From CAZWDL01 sp964632995 (lineage in GTDB: Bacteria; Bacteroidota; Bacteroidia; Chitinophagales; Saprospiraceae): a DNA stretch of 64,000 nucleotides. Of this stretch, positions 1-9,800 are shown piece after piece. The notes beneath the pieces are model-generated. The model made no database searches, was not told the DNA's origin, and was given only the letters and a program-made list of their open reading frames with translations. The stretch's first letter is position 1. Each line of letters begins with the position of its first letter. The position numbers and the translations under genes were made by a program. The stretch spans positions 53,318 to 117,317 of the forward strand of contig CAZWDL010000003.1 in the NCBI GenBank assembly GCA_964632995.1. Reading direction: 5' to 3'.

Positions 1-1596
1 GTAGGACATCCCCAGGACAGCCTCCAGGTTATGAACGTCGCCGAAAGCCCGGTCGAAGGTGAAAAAATTATTGGTGGTGTAGTTGAAGACCCGCACGGCC
101 CGGCTGGAGCCCTGCCCCGCCGGGGCGCCGTCGAGCGTCCGTCGCCCCTGGAAGACCTCCTCACGCTGGTCCAGCAGATCGGTGCCGAACTCAGAGCGGA
201 ACGAGAAACCGGGGAAAAATTCGTAGGCAGCATTGATATTACCCAGGCTGCGGAATACGCTGGTGGTGAAGCCGGCGTATTTCTGCTCGATCAGGCCGTT
301 ATAGTAAATGGTGTTGGGGTTGGGCTCGTCATCTTCCAGAAAAGCCGGCTGGGTAGGCGCCAGGGCGACCAGCTGCAGCGGCGTAGCGAAGGCCGCGTCA
401 TTGGACACCCGGTCCAGCACGCTGCGCACCAGGTTGATACCCACGCCAAAACGAAGGCGCTCGCCGACATCCTGGTCCAAATTCAGGCGCCCGCTGATGC
501 GCTCAAATTCATTGCCGATCAAAATCCCTGTCTGATCATTGTAACTGACCCCGGCGTAGTATTGCGTTTTTTCATTGCCGCCGGACGCCGACAAGTCGAG
601 CTGTTGCAGTCCGGCCTCATCGTTGAAAGCCTGCTCTTCCCAATTAGTATTGGTTTCAAAATCAGAATTAAATCCGTCGATCAAGGCGTCTTCCAGTATC
701 TGACGGGCATCGTTTTTGTCCTCCTCCGTAGCTGTAATCGGGTCGATACCCAAAAAACGGAGGGTAGCCTCCGTATACAGTTCGCGGTATTCCCCGGCGT
801 TCAGAAAGCCGACCATCCGGGTAGGGTCGCTGAGGCCGTACTGATAATTCACATCGATATTTGTGCGGCCCTCCCGCCCGCGCTTGGTCGTGATGATCAC
901 CACTCCGTTGGAAGCGCGTGAACCGTAAATCGCGGCAGCCGAAGCATCCTTGAGCACCTCGATCGACTCGATATCCGCCGGGTTGAGGTCGGCCAGCGGA
1001 TTGGTCGGCTGATTATTGGAGACACCCTGATCTTCCTGTGTCACCGGGATGCCGTCGACGACGAACAGGGGTTGATTGCTCGCCGAAATCGAAGAGTTGC
1101 CCCGCACGCGCACCTTGATGCCTTCCCCGAGCTTGCCACTGGCCCGCTCGATGAATACCCCGGAGGTGCGCCCCTGAATGGCTTGCTCAAAACTATTGAC
1201 CGGCAGGTTTTTGATTTCCTTAGAGGTCACTTTCGCAATATTGCCGGTCATTTCTGAGCGGAGCTGTGTGCCGTAGCCCACGACCACGACCTCATCCAGG
1301 CCGATAGCTACTTCCTCCATCTCGACGTCGATAACATCGGAGGTTCCGATTTCGCGCCTCTCCGCACGATATCCGGTATAGCTGAATATCAGGGTGTTAT
1401 ACCCCTCCGGAACGGTGAGCTCGTAACTCCCGTCCAGGTCGGTCACCGTACCGGAGGCCGTTCCTTCCACGAGGATATTTACCCCAATGAGCGGCTCCCC
1501 GGTATGGTCCGTAACAGTTCCTCGAATAGTTTTTTGGGCGGAAACCCAGTAACTACCGCATAGCAATAGCAGGGCTACAGATATACATCTTAGCAT
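1..1596 (-). CDS. SusC/RagA-type TonB-linked outer membrane receptor, N-terminal part
   Basis: This is a TonB-dependent outer-membrane receptor of the SusC family, which with a SusD lipoprotein imports oligosaccharides or peptides. It runs off the left edge, so only about 532 N-terminal codons are present. The minus-strand start at 1596 gives MLRCISVALLLLCGSYWVSA, a signal peptide. Next come a carboxypeptidase-regulatory-like domain (GEPLIGVNILVEG, then TDLDGSYEL), a TonB box region (LDEVVVVGYGTQ) and the plug (FVVDGIPV, DIESIEVLKDASAAAIYGSR, SNGVVIITTKRG). The first strands of the barrel follow. No SusD partner is visible, since it would lie beyond the window. The substrate cannot be told from sequence. 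The family call is secure. Confidence 0.95.
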   Translation of the reverse strand, partial: MLRCISVALLLLCGSYWVSAQKTIRGTVTDHTGEPLIGVNILVEGTASGTVTDLDGSYELTVPEGYNTLIFSYTGYRAERREIGTSDVIDVEMEEVAIGLDEVVVVGYGTQLRSEMTGNIAKVTSKEIKNLPVNSFEQAIQGRTSGVFIERASGKLGEGIKVRVRGNSSISASNQPLFVVDGIPVTQEDQGVSNNQPTNPLADLNPADIESIEVLKDASAAAIYGSRASNGVVIITTKRGREGRTNIDVNYQYGLSDPTRMVGFLNAGEYRELYTEATLRFLGIDPITATEEDKNDARQILEDALIDGFNSDFETNTNWEEQAFNDEAGLQQLDLSASGGNEKTQYYAGVSYNDQTGILIGNEFERISGRLNLDQDVGERLRFGVGINLVRSVLDRVSNDAAFATPLQLVALAPTQPAFLEDDEPNPNTIYYNGLIEQKYAGFTTSVFRSLGNINAAYEFFPGFSFRSEFGTDLLDQREEVFQGRRTLDGAPAGQGSSRAVRVFNYTTNNFFTFDRAFGDVHNLEAVLGMSY

Positions 1597-1961
1597 GATC
1601 TTTACTTTTGGTGAATGGAATAGCCGTTTTCTGCTGTTGCAGAATAACGGTTAATGCTGTAAGCCTTGTTTGTTACTAATCCGAGGCGAAATCGCCAGTG
1701 GCGATGATGTGATTAAATCGGTGATGAGCCGGACTTTTTGCGTCGCTTGACGTCCGGACAGTTGAGCGTGAACCATTGAGCAGATACATTCCTCCCGGAA
1801 TGCAATTATTCAATATAGATTTTGTAACCATAACGAGCAACAGAGCAATGGTGCTGCATCGCAGGTAAGCAAGATTATGTAATGGGGATGACAAAAGAGA
1901 GCTGGGTGCTGGGTGCTGGATTTCCCTTATATTGAATCAATTTTCAGGTAACGCCATCTTT
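1597..1961. other. Intergenic region between divergent genes
   Basis: About 365 bases separate the minus-strand susC from the plus-strand DUF2459 gene and should hold both promoters. I could not pick a convincing Bacteroidota promoter (TTG and TAnnTTTG boxes). There is a small inverted repeat, CCGGAC/GTCCGG, around 1731-1759, and a three-unit heptad repeat at 1901-1921. A possible minus-strand reading frame here has no recognisable features and is not called. Confidence 0.5.
1901..1921. repeat. Heptad tandem repeat (GCTGGGT, 3 units)
   Basis: Three adjacent 7-base units read GCTGGGT, GCTGGGT, GCTGGAT. It belongs with similar period-7 repeats elsewhere in the window (11380, 15595, 35649, 42727, 58214). 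Confidence 0.8.
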
Positions 1962-2654
1962 ATGAAAACACGCTTTCGCAAAATACTCAGCTATACCGGC
2001 AGGACTTTACTGGGCCTTTTCTCCCTGATCGTCTTGTATTTTCTTCTGGCGCTTCTTTTGGGACTCATTCCCGCGAATCCAGGGTTTGAATCGGCAGAAA
2101 AAGGGGTTCCCCTGTATGTGCTGTCCAACGGTATCCACACTGATTTTGTAGCGCCCACAACGCACAAAGCCATCGACTGGCGATCCGTCGTCAGTCCGGA
2201 AGCTTTTGCCGCAGAGGCAAACCAGGCTCCTTTTATCGGTTTCGGTTGGGGCGATAAGGGATTCTATCTCGACACGCCAACCTGGGCGGAATTGAAGGCT
2301 TCCACTGCTCTGCGCGCCGTTTTCCTTCCCAGCCCGACCGCCATGCACGTCACCTATTATTCCCGGGAACCAACAACCGGCGAAAATTGCCGGCGGGTGA
2401 CCATCAATGAAGCACAATACCAGCAACTCATCCAGTACATCCGCTCTTCCTTCGAGACCAACAGCGATGATGTCCGGCTCATCCCCGACAGCGGTTATAC
2501 CCCACGCGATAATTTCTATGAGGCCCTCGGAAGTTACCATCTATTCTACACCTGCAACTCCTGGGTTAACCAGGGGCTGAAACGCATCGGAGTGCGAACG
2601 GCGGTGTGGTCGCCCTTTGATAAAGGGATCCTTTATCAGCTGAAAAAGGAATGA
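1962..2654 (+). CDS. TIGR02117/DUF2459 family protein
   Basis: A 230-residue protein of a conserved family of unknown function (TIGR02117, DUF2459), first noted near urease genes in other bacteria. It starts with basic residues and one long hydrophobic segment (about residues 10-35), so it is probably anchored in the inner membrane with the domain outside. Family hallmarks are visible: LYVLSNGIHTDFV near the N-terminus, FIGFGWGDKGFY, and TCNSWVNQGL near the C-terminus, a Cys-Asn pair that may be functional. An in-frame ATG at 1932 would add ten residues. The ATG at 1962 (MKTRFRK) is preferred because it directly precedes the membrane anchor. It is flanked by a divergent susC, so no operon is evident. 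Confidence 0.85.
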   Translation: MKTRFRKILSYTGRTLLGLFSLIVLYFLLALLLGLIPANPGFESAEKGVPLYVLSNGIHTDFVAPTTHKAIDWRSVVSPEAFAAEANQAPFIGFGWGDKGFYLDTPTWAELKASTALRAVFLPSPTAMHVTYYSREPTTGENCRRVTINEAQYQQLIQYIRSSFETNSDDVRLIPDSGYTPRDNFYEALGSYHLFYTCNSWVNQGLKRIGVRTAVWSPFDKGILYQLKKE

Positions 2655-2998
2655 GGGATTGCCCGCCCTCCCGATGCTTCTAAGTCGGCACTATAGCGGA
2701 CGAGGAAGAAAAGTCGAACACCCAATCACCCCTTCTCTCAAGGTGACTTTCATCATTGCCCAGCCATTGCTGATGTCCTTTCTTTGGCATATCAAGTTTA
2801 TCGAATATAATATTGTAGAGAAGTAAGAAAACATCGGGTGGTAATAGCTGGTTCTGAAAAGTGAGCCGGGAATATTTTTCAGTTTCTGCTACCCGGCTAT
2901 ACAGTTGTTAAGAAAGCCGTCGTCAATTGATGTCGGCATCTTTAGGCTTAACAACCCTGCACCCCTATATTTTGCCTAAATATACCATACCGATTAAT
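2655..2998. other. Intergenic region without recognised feature
   Basis: About 344 bases between the DUF2459 gene and the FN3 gene. The 3' half is AT-rich and presumably carries the promoter of the secreted FN3/CBM gene. I see no clear terminator hairpin, RNA gene or repeat. Confidence 0.5.
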
Positions 2999-3406
2999 AT
3001 GCACTATTCTCCCCACGCTGCCACGTATTATTTTTTCATATTCGTACTCATCCTGTCGGGGAGTTTCATTCCTTCTCTTCAGGGAAATTCCTTGCATAAG
3101 CCAAAGGACCTTTCCCCGCCTACTCCCGAAAACTTCCGGGCCCAGGGTTACGACAGCCACGCCGAGCTACGCTGGTTATCGGTAGAAGGCACAACAGCCA
3201 CCCGGATCATTATATACCGATCCACCGATAACGGAGAAAACTTCCTTGAAGTCGGCCGCCTGCTGCGCAGCGACACCCTTTATATTGACTGGGTGCGCCC
3301 GTTGGGTACAAAGCTCGACCTGCAGTATCGCATTAGCACAGTGGATGTCACCGGCGCGGAATCGCCTTTATCGGAGCCGATAATCCCCCCGATCAGGATA
3401 CCCTGA
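2999..3406 (+). pseudogene. Secreted fibronectin-III domain protein, 5' part of a frameshifted gene
   Basis: A 135-codon frame from the ATG at 2999 encodes a signal peptide (FFIFVLILSGSFIPSLQG) and one fibronectin type III domain. The FN3 core is visible in LRWLSVEGTTATRIIIYRS and LDLQYRISTVDVTGAESPLS. An in-frame ATG at 2927 would put 24 residues before the signal peptide and is less likely. The frame ends with TGA at 3404-3406, which overlaps the ATG of the next frame (TGATG). The next frame has a secretion-sorting domain at its end but no signal peptide, so the two were very probably one secreted protein. The frame change lies around 3360-3391, where a run of six C (3385-3390) is a candidate site. 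Alternatives are a sequencing error, a real mutation, or recoding. Confidence 0.7.
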
Positions 3407-5964
3407 TGATCAACGCCAGCGCCGAGGTTGGTTCCTACATCAAGGAAGAAGGAAAAGCCTTCAGCCTGCTCATCGCCGAGCTGGATAATCCGCTGGACCT
3501 GTCGACCAACAACCAGTTCCGTATTATGGTCAACGCGCCGGTAGCCAGCGCCTTTATCCTCAAACTAGAAGGATCTGGTGAAGCCATCGAGGCGACCAAA
3601 AACATCGCCGTGGCTAATCAGTGGATCGAGTACACTTTCAACTTTAGCGCCGCCAGCGATTTTACAACGCTGAACAAGATCATCCTCTTCTTCGATCCGG
3701 GCACGGCCGAAAGCAGCGACACTTACCTGTTCGACAACCTGGTGGCCGAACCCAATCCCTGTGAAGGCGTCATGGAAGACCCAAGCATCCTGGATGACTT
3801 CGAGTGCCAGCGCAACGTGCAGTACGGCTTTCCAGGGCTTACCGATATTCAAGCCGTGGATAATCCCGATCCCTCCGGCATCAACACCAGCACCCGTGTG
3901 GGTGAGTATACCGACCGGGAAGGAGCTTTTCACGCTATGGTTATCCCTTTCAGAAACGACATCCCCTTAGCTGACCGAAATGTTGTCAAGATAAAAGTCT
4001 GGGCCCCCGTAACCGGAAGATTACTGGTCAAACTGGAAGGCGGCGCTTCGGCAGCGATAGAAAAAGATGCCCAGGTGGAACAAACCAATTCCTGGGTAGA
4101 ATATTCCATTGACTTCAGCGACCAGGCCAACGCCAGTCATCGACAACTTACCTTCTTCTTCAATGCCGGAGAGGCTGATGTCGCCGGAGATATTTACTAC
4201 ATCGACGACATCCAGCTCGTAGAAAAAGAAGTCGTGTCCAACGTCCTCGAAGATTTTGAAGACGGCGCCAATCTGACCTGGCTGCCACTGGGCGCTGAAG
4301 ACGTCTTCGGCACTTTCGACGGCGTGATCGAAAACCCGGACAAGACCGCGCCCAACACTTCCGATAATGTGGGCTCCTACACCAAGGGAACTTCCGAATT
4401 CGGCGGGCTGCAAGCCGACCTGCCCCTCGACTTCGACCTGGGCAGCGCCGCACAGCTCAACCTGCAGGTATGGGCCCCTGCCAACGCCAGCAGCCTGGAA
4501 ATGCGCCTGTTCAGCCCCAGCCAGGGTTTGCAATCGGTAAGCCTGGATATCGAACAGGTCAACACCTGGATCGAGCTAAATTTCAGTTTTTTAGAATTCA
4601 GCGACATCGACGACTTCGAGCGCGTGGAAATCGTTTTCGACCCCAACCTCAACACGCAGGATACCTGGTTCTTCGACAACCTCAGCCAGGGTGAGGTTAC
4701 CGCCAACCCCTGTGAAGGCGTAGATCCCGATCCGAATATCGTCGACGACTTCGACTGCCAGCGTAATATCGCTCCCACTACCGGCGCCGACCGCCTGGAG
4801 GTCATCCTCAATCCCGATCCCTCCGGCATCAACGGCAATGCCTCCGATCAGGTCGGGCAGTATACCGATCCGCTCGATCAATTCTCCGCCCTGGTTTACG
4901 ACTTCGGCGGCCCCATCGACCTGTCTATCTTTAATCAGCTTTCGCTAAAAGTATGGTCCCCCAAAGCTGTACCCCTGGGCTTTAAGCTCGAAGGCGGAAC
5001 CAGCGATCCGGTCGAGCTGACCATGGATGTTATGGAAACCGAACAATGGGTCGAATACGTGGTCGACTTCAGCGACCAGGCCGACGCCAACCACACCCGC
5101 CTGGTGCTGTTTTTTAACTTCGGGCAAACGCCGACGGAGGAAGACATCTACTTCATCGATGACATTGCCTGGCAACGCGCACCGATCATGGGTTGTGTTT
5201 CCAACTTCGAAACACCGGAATTCACTCTGGACGAATGGCAATACTTCGCCAACGGTGAACTTGCCGATCAGGTCGTGAATGTCGTAGTTGACAATCCTGA
5301 TCAAAGCGGCATCAATACCAGTGCAACAGTGGGCGAATTCATCGAAAAGCCCGGCGGCGAACCCTTCGCCGGCATGTTCCACGTCAGCAACAATGAATTC
5401 AGCCTGCCGAACGACAACAAGACCATGCGCATGAAGGTCTGGATGGACAATCCCGGCCGCGTGGTACTGAAGCTGGAACGCAGTACTAATGATGCTCCCA
5501 ATACTGGTGACGTATTCTCTGAGATGGATTATTCCGGCCAGGGCGAATGGCAGGAACTGACCTTCGATTACTCCGGTATCGTCCCCGATGACGCGCTGTA
5601 CAGCACCGTCACTGTCATCATGGATTTTGATGATACCCCGGACGAAGAGAAGGTCTACTACTTTGATGACATCGCTATTGCGGACGCCGACTGTGGCATG
5701 ACCACGAGCCGCGCCCGCGTCGAGCTGCAGCGCCTGCAGGTATCACCCAACCCGGCCTACCGCAAGCTGATCATCCAGAATGCGGAAGGACTGGAGCGCT
5801 TCGTCATCTACAACATGCTCGGTCAGCCGGTGCAGACAATACGCACTACCGGCCAGTACGGCATGGAGATCGACCTGGCTGATTTCAGCAAAGGTGTGTA
5901 CATCCTGAACGGTTACGACCGCACAGGGACGCTCAGAGCGACGACGAAGTTTGTCAAGCACTGA
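3406..5964 (+). CDS. Tandem carbohydrate-binding-like domain protein with type IX sorting domain
   Basis: An 852-residue frame with five tandem beta-rich modules of roughly 110-160 residues (about 1-113, 118-272, 278-427, 435-590, 597-758). Each has the pattern NPDxSGINTSxxVGEY, then a WAP-type strand, a KLEGG strand, QWVEY and a closing YYIDDI or FFDN motif. Such jelly-roll modules often bind glycans. Residues 775-852 form a type IX secretion sorting domain (VSPNPAYRKLII, IYNMLGQPVQTI, FSKGVYIL), so the product should be exported and attached to the surface. The first module lacks its N-terminal strand and the frame lacks a signal peptide. Both would come from the FN3 frame just upstream, which it overlaps by one base. 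As it stands the protein would not be secreted unless the frame is restored. A surface glycan-binding role for the downstream susCD is plausible. Confidence 0.8.
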   Translation: MINASAEVGSYIKEEGKAFSLLIAELDNPLDLSTNNQFRIMVNAPVASAFILKLEGSGEAIEATKNIAVANQWIEYTFNFSAASDFTTLNKIILFFDPGTAESSDTYLFDNLVAEPNPCEGVMEDPSILDDFECQRNVQYGFPGLTDIQAVDNPDPSGINTSTRVGEYTDREGAFHAMVIPFRNDIPLADRNVVKIKVWAPVTGRLLVKLEGGASAAIEKDAQVEQTNSWVEYSIDFSDQANASHRQLTFFFNAGEADVAGDIYYIDDIQLVEKEVVSNVLEDFEDGANLTWLPLGAEDVFGTFDGVIENPDKTAPNTSDNVGSYTKGTSEFGGLQADLPLDFDLGSAAQLNLQVWAPANASSLEMRLFSPSQGLQSVSLDIEQVNTWIELNFSFLEFSDIDDFERVEIVFDPNLNTQDTWFFDNLSQGEVTANPCEGVDPDPNIVDDFDCQRNIAPTTGADRLEVILNPDPSGINGNASDQVGQYTDPLDQFSALVYDFGGPIDLSIFNQLSLKVWSPKAVPLGFKLEGGTSDPVELTMDVMETEQWVEYVVDFSDQADANHTRLVLFFNFGQTPTEEDIYFIDDIAWQRAPIMGCVSNFETPEFTLDEWQYFANGELADQVVNVVVDNPDQSGINTSATVGEFIEKPGGEPFAGMFHVSNNEFSLPNDNKTMRMKVWMDNPGRVVLKLERSTNDAPNTGDVFSEMDYSGQGEWQELTFDYSGIVPDDALYSTVTVIMDFDDTPDEEKVYYFDDIAIADADCGMTTSRARVELQRLQVSPNPAYRKLIIQNAEGLERFVIYNMLGQPVQTIRTTGQYGMEIDLADFSKGVYILNGYDRTGTLRATTKFVKH

Positions 5965-5970
5965 TAGTTG

Positions 5971-6122
5971 AGAAGTTTAGCATCCCGACCACTTCGTGAC
6001 CAAGCTGTTTAGTTTAGGAGCCCCAATGAATCTGCGGTTAGTCCTAAACCAGGCCCCGACGAAGTCGAGGGGCGTCTAAACTTCTAAACCAGCAGCCCCA
6101 GCGGGGCTGTGTCTAAACTAAA
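5971..6122. other. Intergenic region with nested inverted repeats
   Basis: Several inverted repeats are packed in 150 bases. They are AGAAGTTTAG at 5971-5980 with its complement at 6076-6085; TTTAGTTTAG at 6008-6017 with its complement at 6113-6122; GTTTAGGA at 6012-6019 with its complement at 6042-6049; and local hairpins at 6053-6073 and 6093-6109 (CAGCCCC/GGGGCTG). Some of these are mutually exclusive. It sits just before a strong terminator. A structured RNA or an intergenic repeat element is possible; the function is unknown. Confidence 0.5.
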
Positions 6123-6123
6123 G

Positions 6124-6174
6124 GCGCCGGGATGAACCCCTCCACGGGGATTTGATGATCCCGGCGCTATTTTT
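6124..6174 (+). terminator. Terminator after the tandem CBM-like gene
   Basis: A perfect 10-base stem, GCGCCGGGAT (6124-6133) with ATCCCGGCGC (6158-6167), is followed by TATTTTT. A smaller CCCC/GGGG stem lies inside the loop. It closes the upstream transcription unit and argues that the next gene starts after it. Confidence 0.8.
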
Positions 6175-6184
6175 AAAACCCATT

Positions 6185-6775
6185 ATGAAAGAACCTTTAC
6201 GCTCCTATTCCACTATGCGCTATTTAAAAAAAACCATACAGTTTATTGCTCTGCTGTTTGTCGCATTCCTGATCAATTCTTTCGCTGTAGAACACTTGCG
6301 GGCCATCGATCCTGCTATCGACCAGGAACAGCAGAAGGAAGCGAAGCAGGATTTGCCGCGGGGCCATCATCTGACGGCTTCCATACTGAACAACCCTTTC
6401 GGCCCTGCAATCCGGGGTCCGTCCACACAAGATCCGGCGGGCATTGACGGGCGCGTCGATTCGGTGCTGGCGCTGATAAACCTGGAAGAAAACATTACCG
6501 TAACCAATACCGGCTGGCGCGCCGGAACCGAGATTGTTCAGTTCTACGTGCGCGACATGGTCGGCAGCGTCGGCCGGCCGGTGAAAGAACTCAAAGATTT
6601 TGAAAAGATCAGCCTGCAAGCCGGGAAGTCGAAAGAAGTTAGCTTCCGCCTGACCGCGGATGACCTGCGCTTTTACAACCGCGATATGAAATACGTAGCC
6701 GAACCAGGTAAGTTCCAGTTGTTTGTCGGGCCCAATTCACAGGAGGTGCAAATGGTAGAAGTCACCCTGGAATGA
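6185..6775 (+). pseudogene. Glycoside hydrolase family 3 remnant with the catalytic core deleted
   Basis: The 196-residue frame joins the two ends of a GH3 beta-glucosidase. The N-terminal part has a signal peptide (start at 6185, or 6215 with MRYLKKTIQF) and then VDSVLALINLEEN, which resembles the VDSLLALMTLEEKIGQ lead-in of GH3 enzymes. It then passes directly into ITVTNTGWRAGTEIVQFYVRD, the fibronectin-III-like C-terminal domain of BglX-type GH3 proteins, and continues through RPVKELKDFEKISL and AEPGKFQLFVG to the end. Everything between, normally some 500 residues including the TIM barrel and the nucleophile aspartate, is missing. The join is in frame at about 6484-6495, so a short product could still be made but cannot be a glycosidase. 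It lies 71 bases before susC. Confidence 0.8.
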
Positions 6776-6846
6776 ATACAAAGCACCTGACGCTTTGACC
6801 ACTACGAAAAGCCAGCCCATTATTTTTCGGATTAAAAGACATTGAC

Positions 6847-9800
6847 ATGAGGATATTGAAAATATCACCCAGATCAGCGCAGCGGCAACTATTACTCCTG
6901 TGCGTTTTATTCCTGGCCGCTGGGCTCTCCGCACAGCATACGGTTAGAGGAACCGTTATATCCACCGAAGAGGAAGAAGCGCTGATCGGCGTTAACATAC
7001 TGGTCAAAGGTACCGGTAGCGGTACCACAACCGACATAGACGGCAGCTATGAGGTCGAAGTGCCCAGTCCCAACGACACCCTGGTGGTCTCCTACGTGGG
7101 ATACCGAACCCTGGAGGCGCCGATAAACGGCCGGAACACGATTGACATCAGTTTATCCCTGCAGCTGGAGATGCTCGAGGAAGTAGTCGTGGTCGGTTAC
7201 GGTGTGCAGCGAAAAAGCGACCTGACTGGCGCCGTCTCTACCTTAAAGCCGGAGGAGATCACGCGTATTCCCAATGCCAACGTCGAACAGAGCCTGCAAG
7301 GTAAAATCGCAGGGGTGCAGGTCACGCCTGTTTCCGGGGAGCCCGGCGCCGGTGCTTCCATCCGCATCCGGGGAGTAGGCACTTTTAATAACGCCTCCCC
7401 GCTCTACGTAGTCGACGGCATGTTGCTGGACGACATCAGCTTTCTCAATCCCAATGACATAGAGTCCATCAACGTGCTCAAAGATGCCTCCGCCACCGCT
7501 ATTTACGGTTCGCGGGGCGCCAACGGGGTGATCATCATCACCACCAAAAAGGGTACCGCGGAGGGGCGTACGGCTTTCAACTTCGACACCTACTATGGCT
7601 GGCAGGAACCGGTGACGACCATCGACCTGGTCAACGCGCCGCAGTACGCCCAACTGGCCAACGAGGTATCGGTCAATCAGGACGGCAATATCATTTACGA
7701 AAATCCGGATGCTTTCACCGAGAGCACCGACTGGCAGGACGTCATCTTCCGCACCGCTCCTCAGCAGTCCTATCAGCTGTCGGCCAACGGCGCTTATGAG
7801 AATATCAGTTTTAACCTGAGCGCCAATTATTTTCAACAGGACGGTATCATCCGCGGCTCCGACTTCGACCGAATCACCCTGCGCCTGAACACCGAATATC
7901 AGCTGCGGGAAAATGTCACCTTCGGGCACAACGTCACCTTTGCCAACAGCAACCGGAATATCGCTCCCGGGGTGCTCAGCTCCGCCTACCGGGCCGCGCC
8001 CATCTTTGCCCCCCGCGATTCGGCGGGCAACTTCACGGATACCAATCCGGTAGGCAACCCCGAAGCCTCCCTCTTTTATCTGGATAATAACCAAGCGCAA
8101 ACCAACCGCACCGTCGGCAATTTATACGCAGAAATCGATATTCTCCCGGAATTGCAGTTCCGCTCCAGTTTCGGTCTCGATCTGGAAAACTCCGAGAGCC
8201 GGAATTTCGCGCCCGTCTTCTTTGTCTCCCCCCTCCAGCAAAACGAAGAAAGCAATCTCTTCCGGGGCTTTACCAAACGCCGTAACTGGCTGTGGGAGAA
8301 TACCCTGACCTACGCTAAGGATTGGGGCGTGCATGCCGTTACGCTCCTGGGCGGCGTCACGGCTCAGGAAAACCGCTTTGAGTTCCTCAACGGCTCGCGC
8401 CGCAATATTCCCGAAGATCAGGAAGAACTCTTTTACCTTAACGCCGGCGACGTGGAAACCCAAGCCAATTCCAACGGCGCAGCGGAATGGGCCATGTTCT
8501 CCTACCTCTTCCGGGTCAATTACAGCTTCCTGGACCGCTACCTCTTAACGGCCTCCTTCCGCGCCGACGGGTCCTCCCGCTTTGGAGAAGAAAACCGCTT
8601 CGGCTATTTTCCTTCTTTTGCCCTCGGCTGGCGGATTATGGACGAGCCCTGGATGGAAAACCAGAACGTATTCAGCCGCCTGAAACTGCGGGCGGGATGG
8701 GGTATGATCGGCAACGACAAAATTTCCGAATATCCGGGACGGCCGGTAGTCACTCCTAACCTCAATGCTGTTTTCGGCCGTAACCAGACTTTGCAGACAG
8801 GCGCCTCTATCGTCGAACTCGCTAATCCCGAAGTGCGCTGGGAATCCACCGAGCAGTACAACCTCGGCCTGGAGATGGGATTCCTGGATGATCGCCTGCT
8901 GGCAGAGGTAGACCTCTACCGGCGAGTGACCGAAGGTATTCTGCTACAGATCGAGATTCCCGATTACGTGGGGGTCGATGCCCCTCCTTTCGTCAACGCC
9001 GCCGATATTCTCAACTCCGGCGTCGACTTCAAGCTCGACTGGCGGGATCGCGTCAATGACAAGTTCTCTTACAACCTGACCTTTGTCGGATCTACCGTTT
9101 ACAACGAAACCCTGGAACTCGGTCAGGGCAAAGAAGCCCTTGACGGCGGCGGTCTGGGATACAACGGCATCCTCGGCACCCGCACGGTGGTCGGACAGCA
9201 GGTCGGCTCCTTCTTCGGATATAAAGTGGAAGGCATTTTCCAAAACGAAGCCGACCTGGAGCAGTTTCCGACCCGCGGCGGTGAAGTGCCCGGCGACCTG
9301 CGCTTTGCCGACGTCAACGGCGACGGTGTCATTACCGGCGCCGATCGCACCTTCATCGGCGACGCCATCCCCGATTTCACTTACGGGTTTACGCTTGGCG
9401 CCAACTATGCCGGCTTTGATTTGACGGTGGAATTCAATGGACAAAGCGGTCAGCAAGTCTGGAACGCTAAAAAAGCCGCCCGCTTCGGTATTTACAACTT
9501 CGAGGTCAGCTATCTCGACCGCTGGACCGGTCCCGGCAGCAGTACCACCGAGCCGCGCGTGACCAACGGCGGGCACAACTACCTGCCCTCGGAACGCTTT
9601 GTCGAAAACGGCGACTTCATGCGCCTGCGCAATATCGTTTTTGGCTACACTCTGCCTGCGGAGCTGATGCAGCGCATCAACATCAGCAACCTGCGCTTCT
9701 ACGTCAGTGGCACCAACCTCGTCACCTGGACCGACTACAGCGGCTACACACCGGAAATCGCCGGCCAGAACGGCGGGCAAGACGTACTCAGTGCGGGAAT

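Noticed and set aside
1676..1894. Minus-strand 72-codon frame in the gap after susC
   Set aside because: No conserved motif, no plausible start context, and it lies in the shared promoter region.
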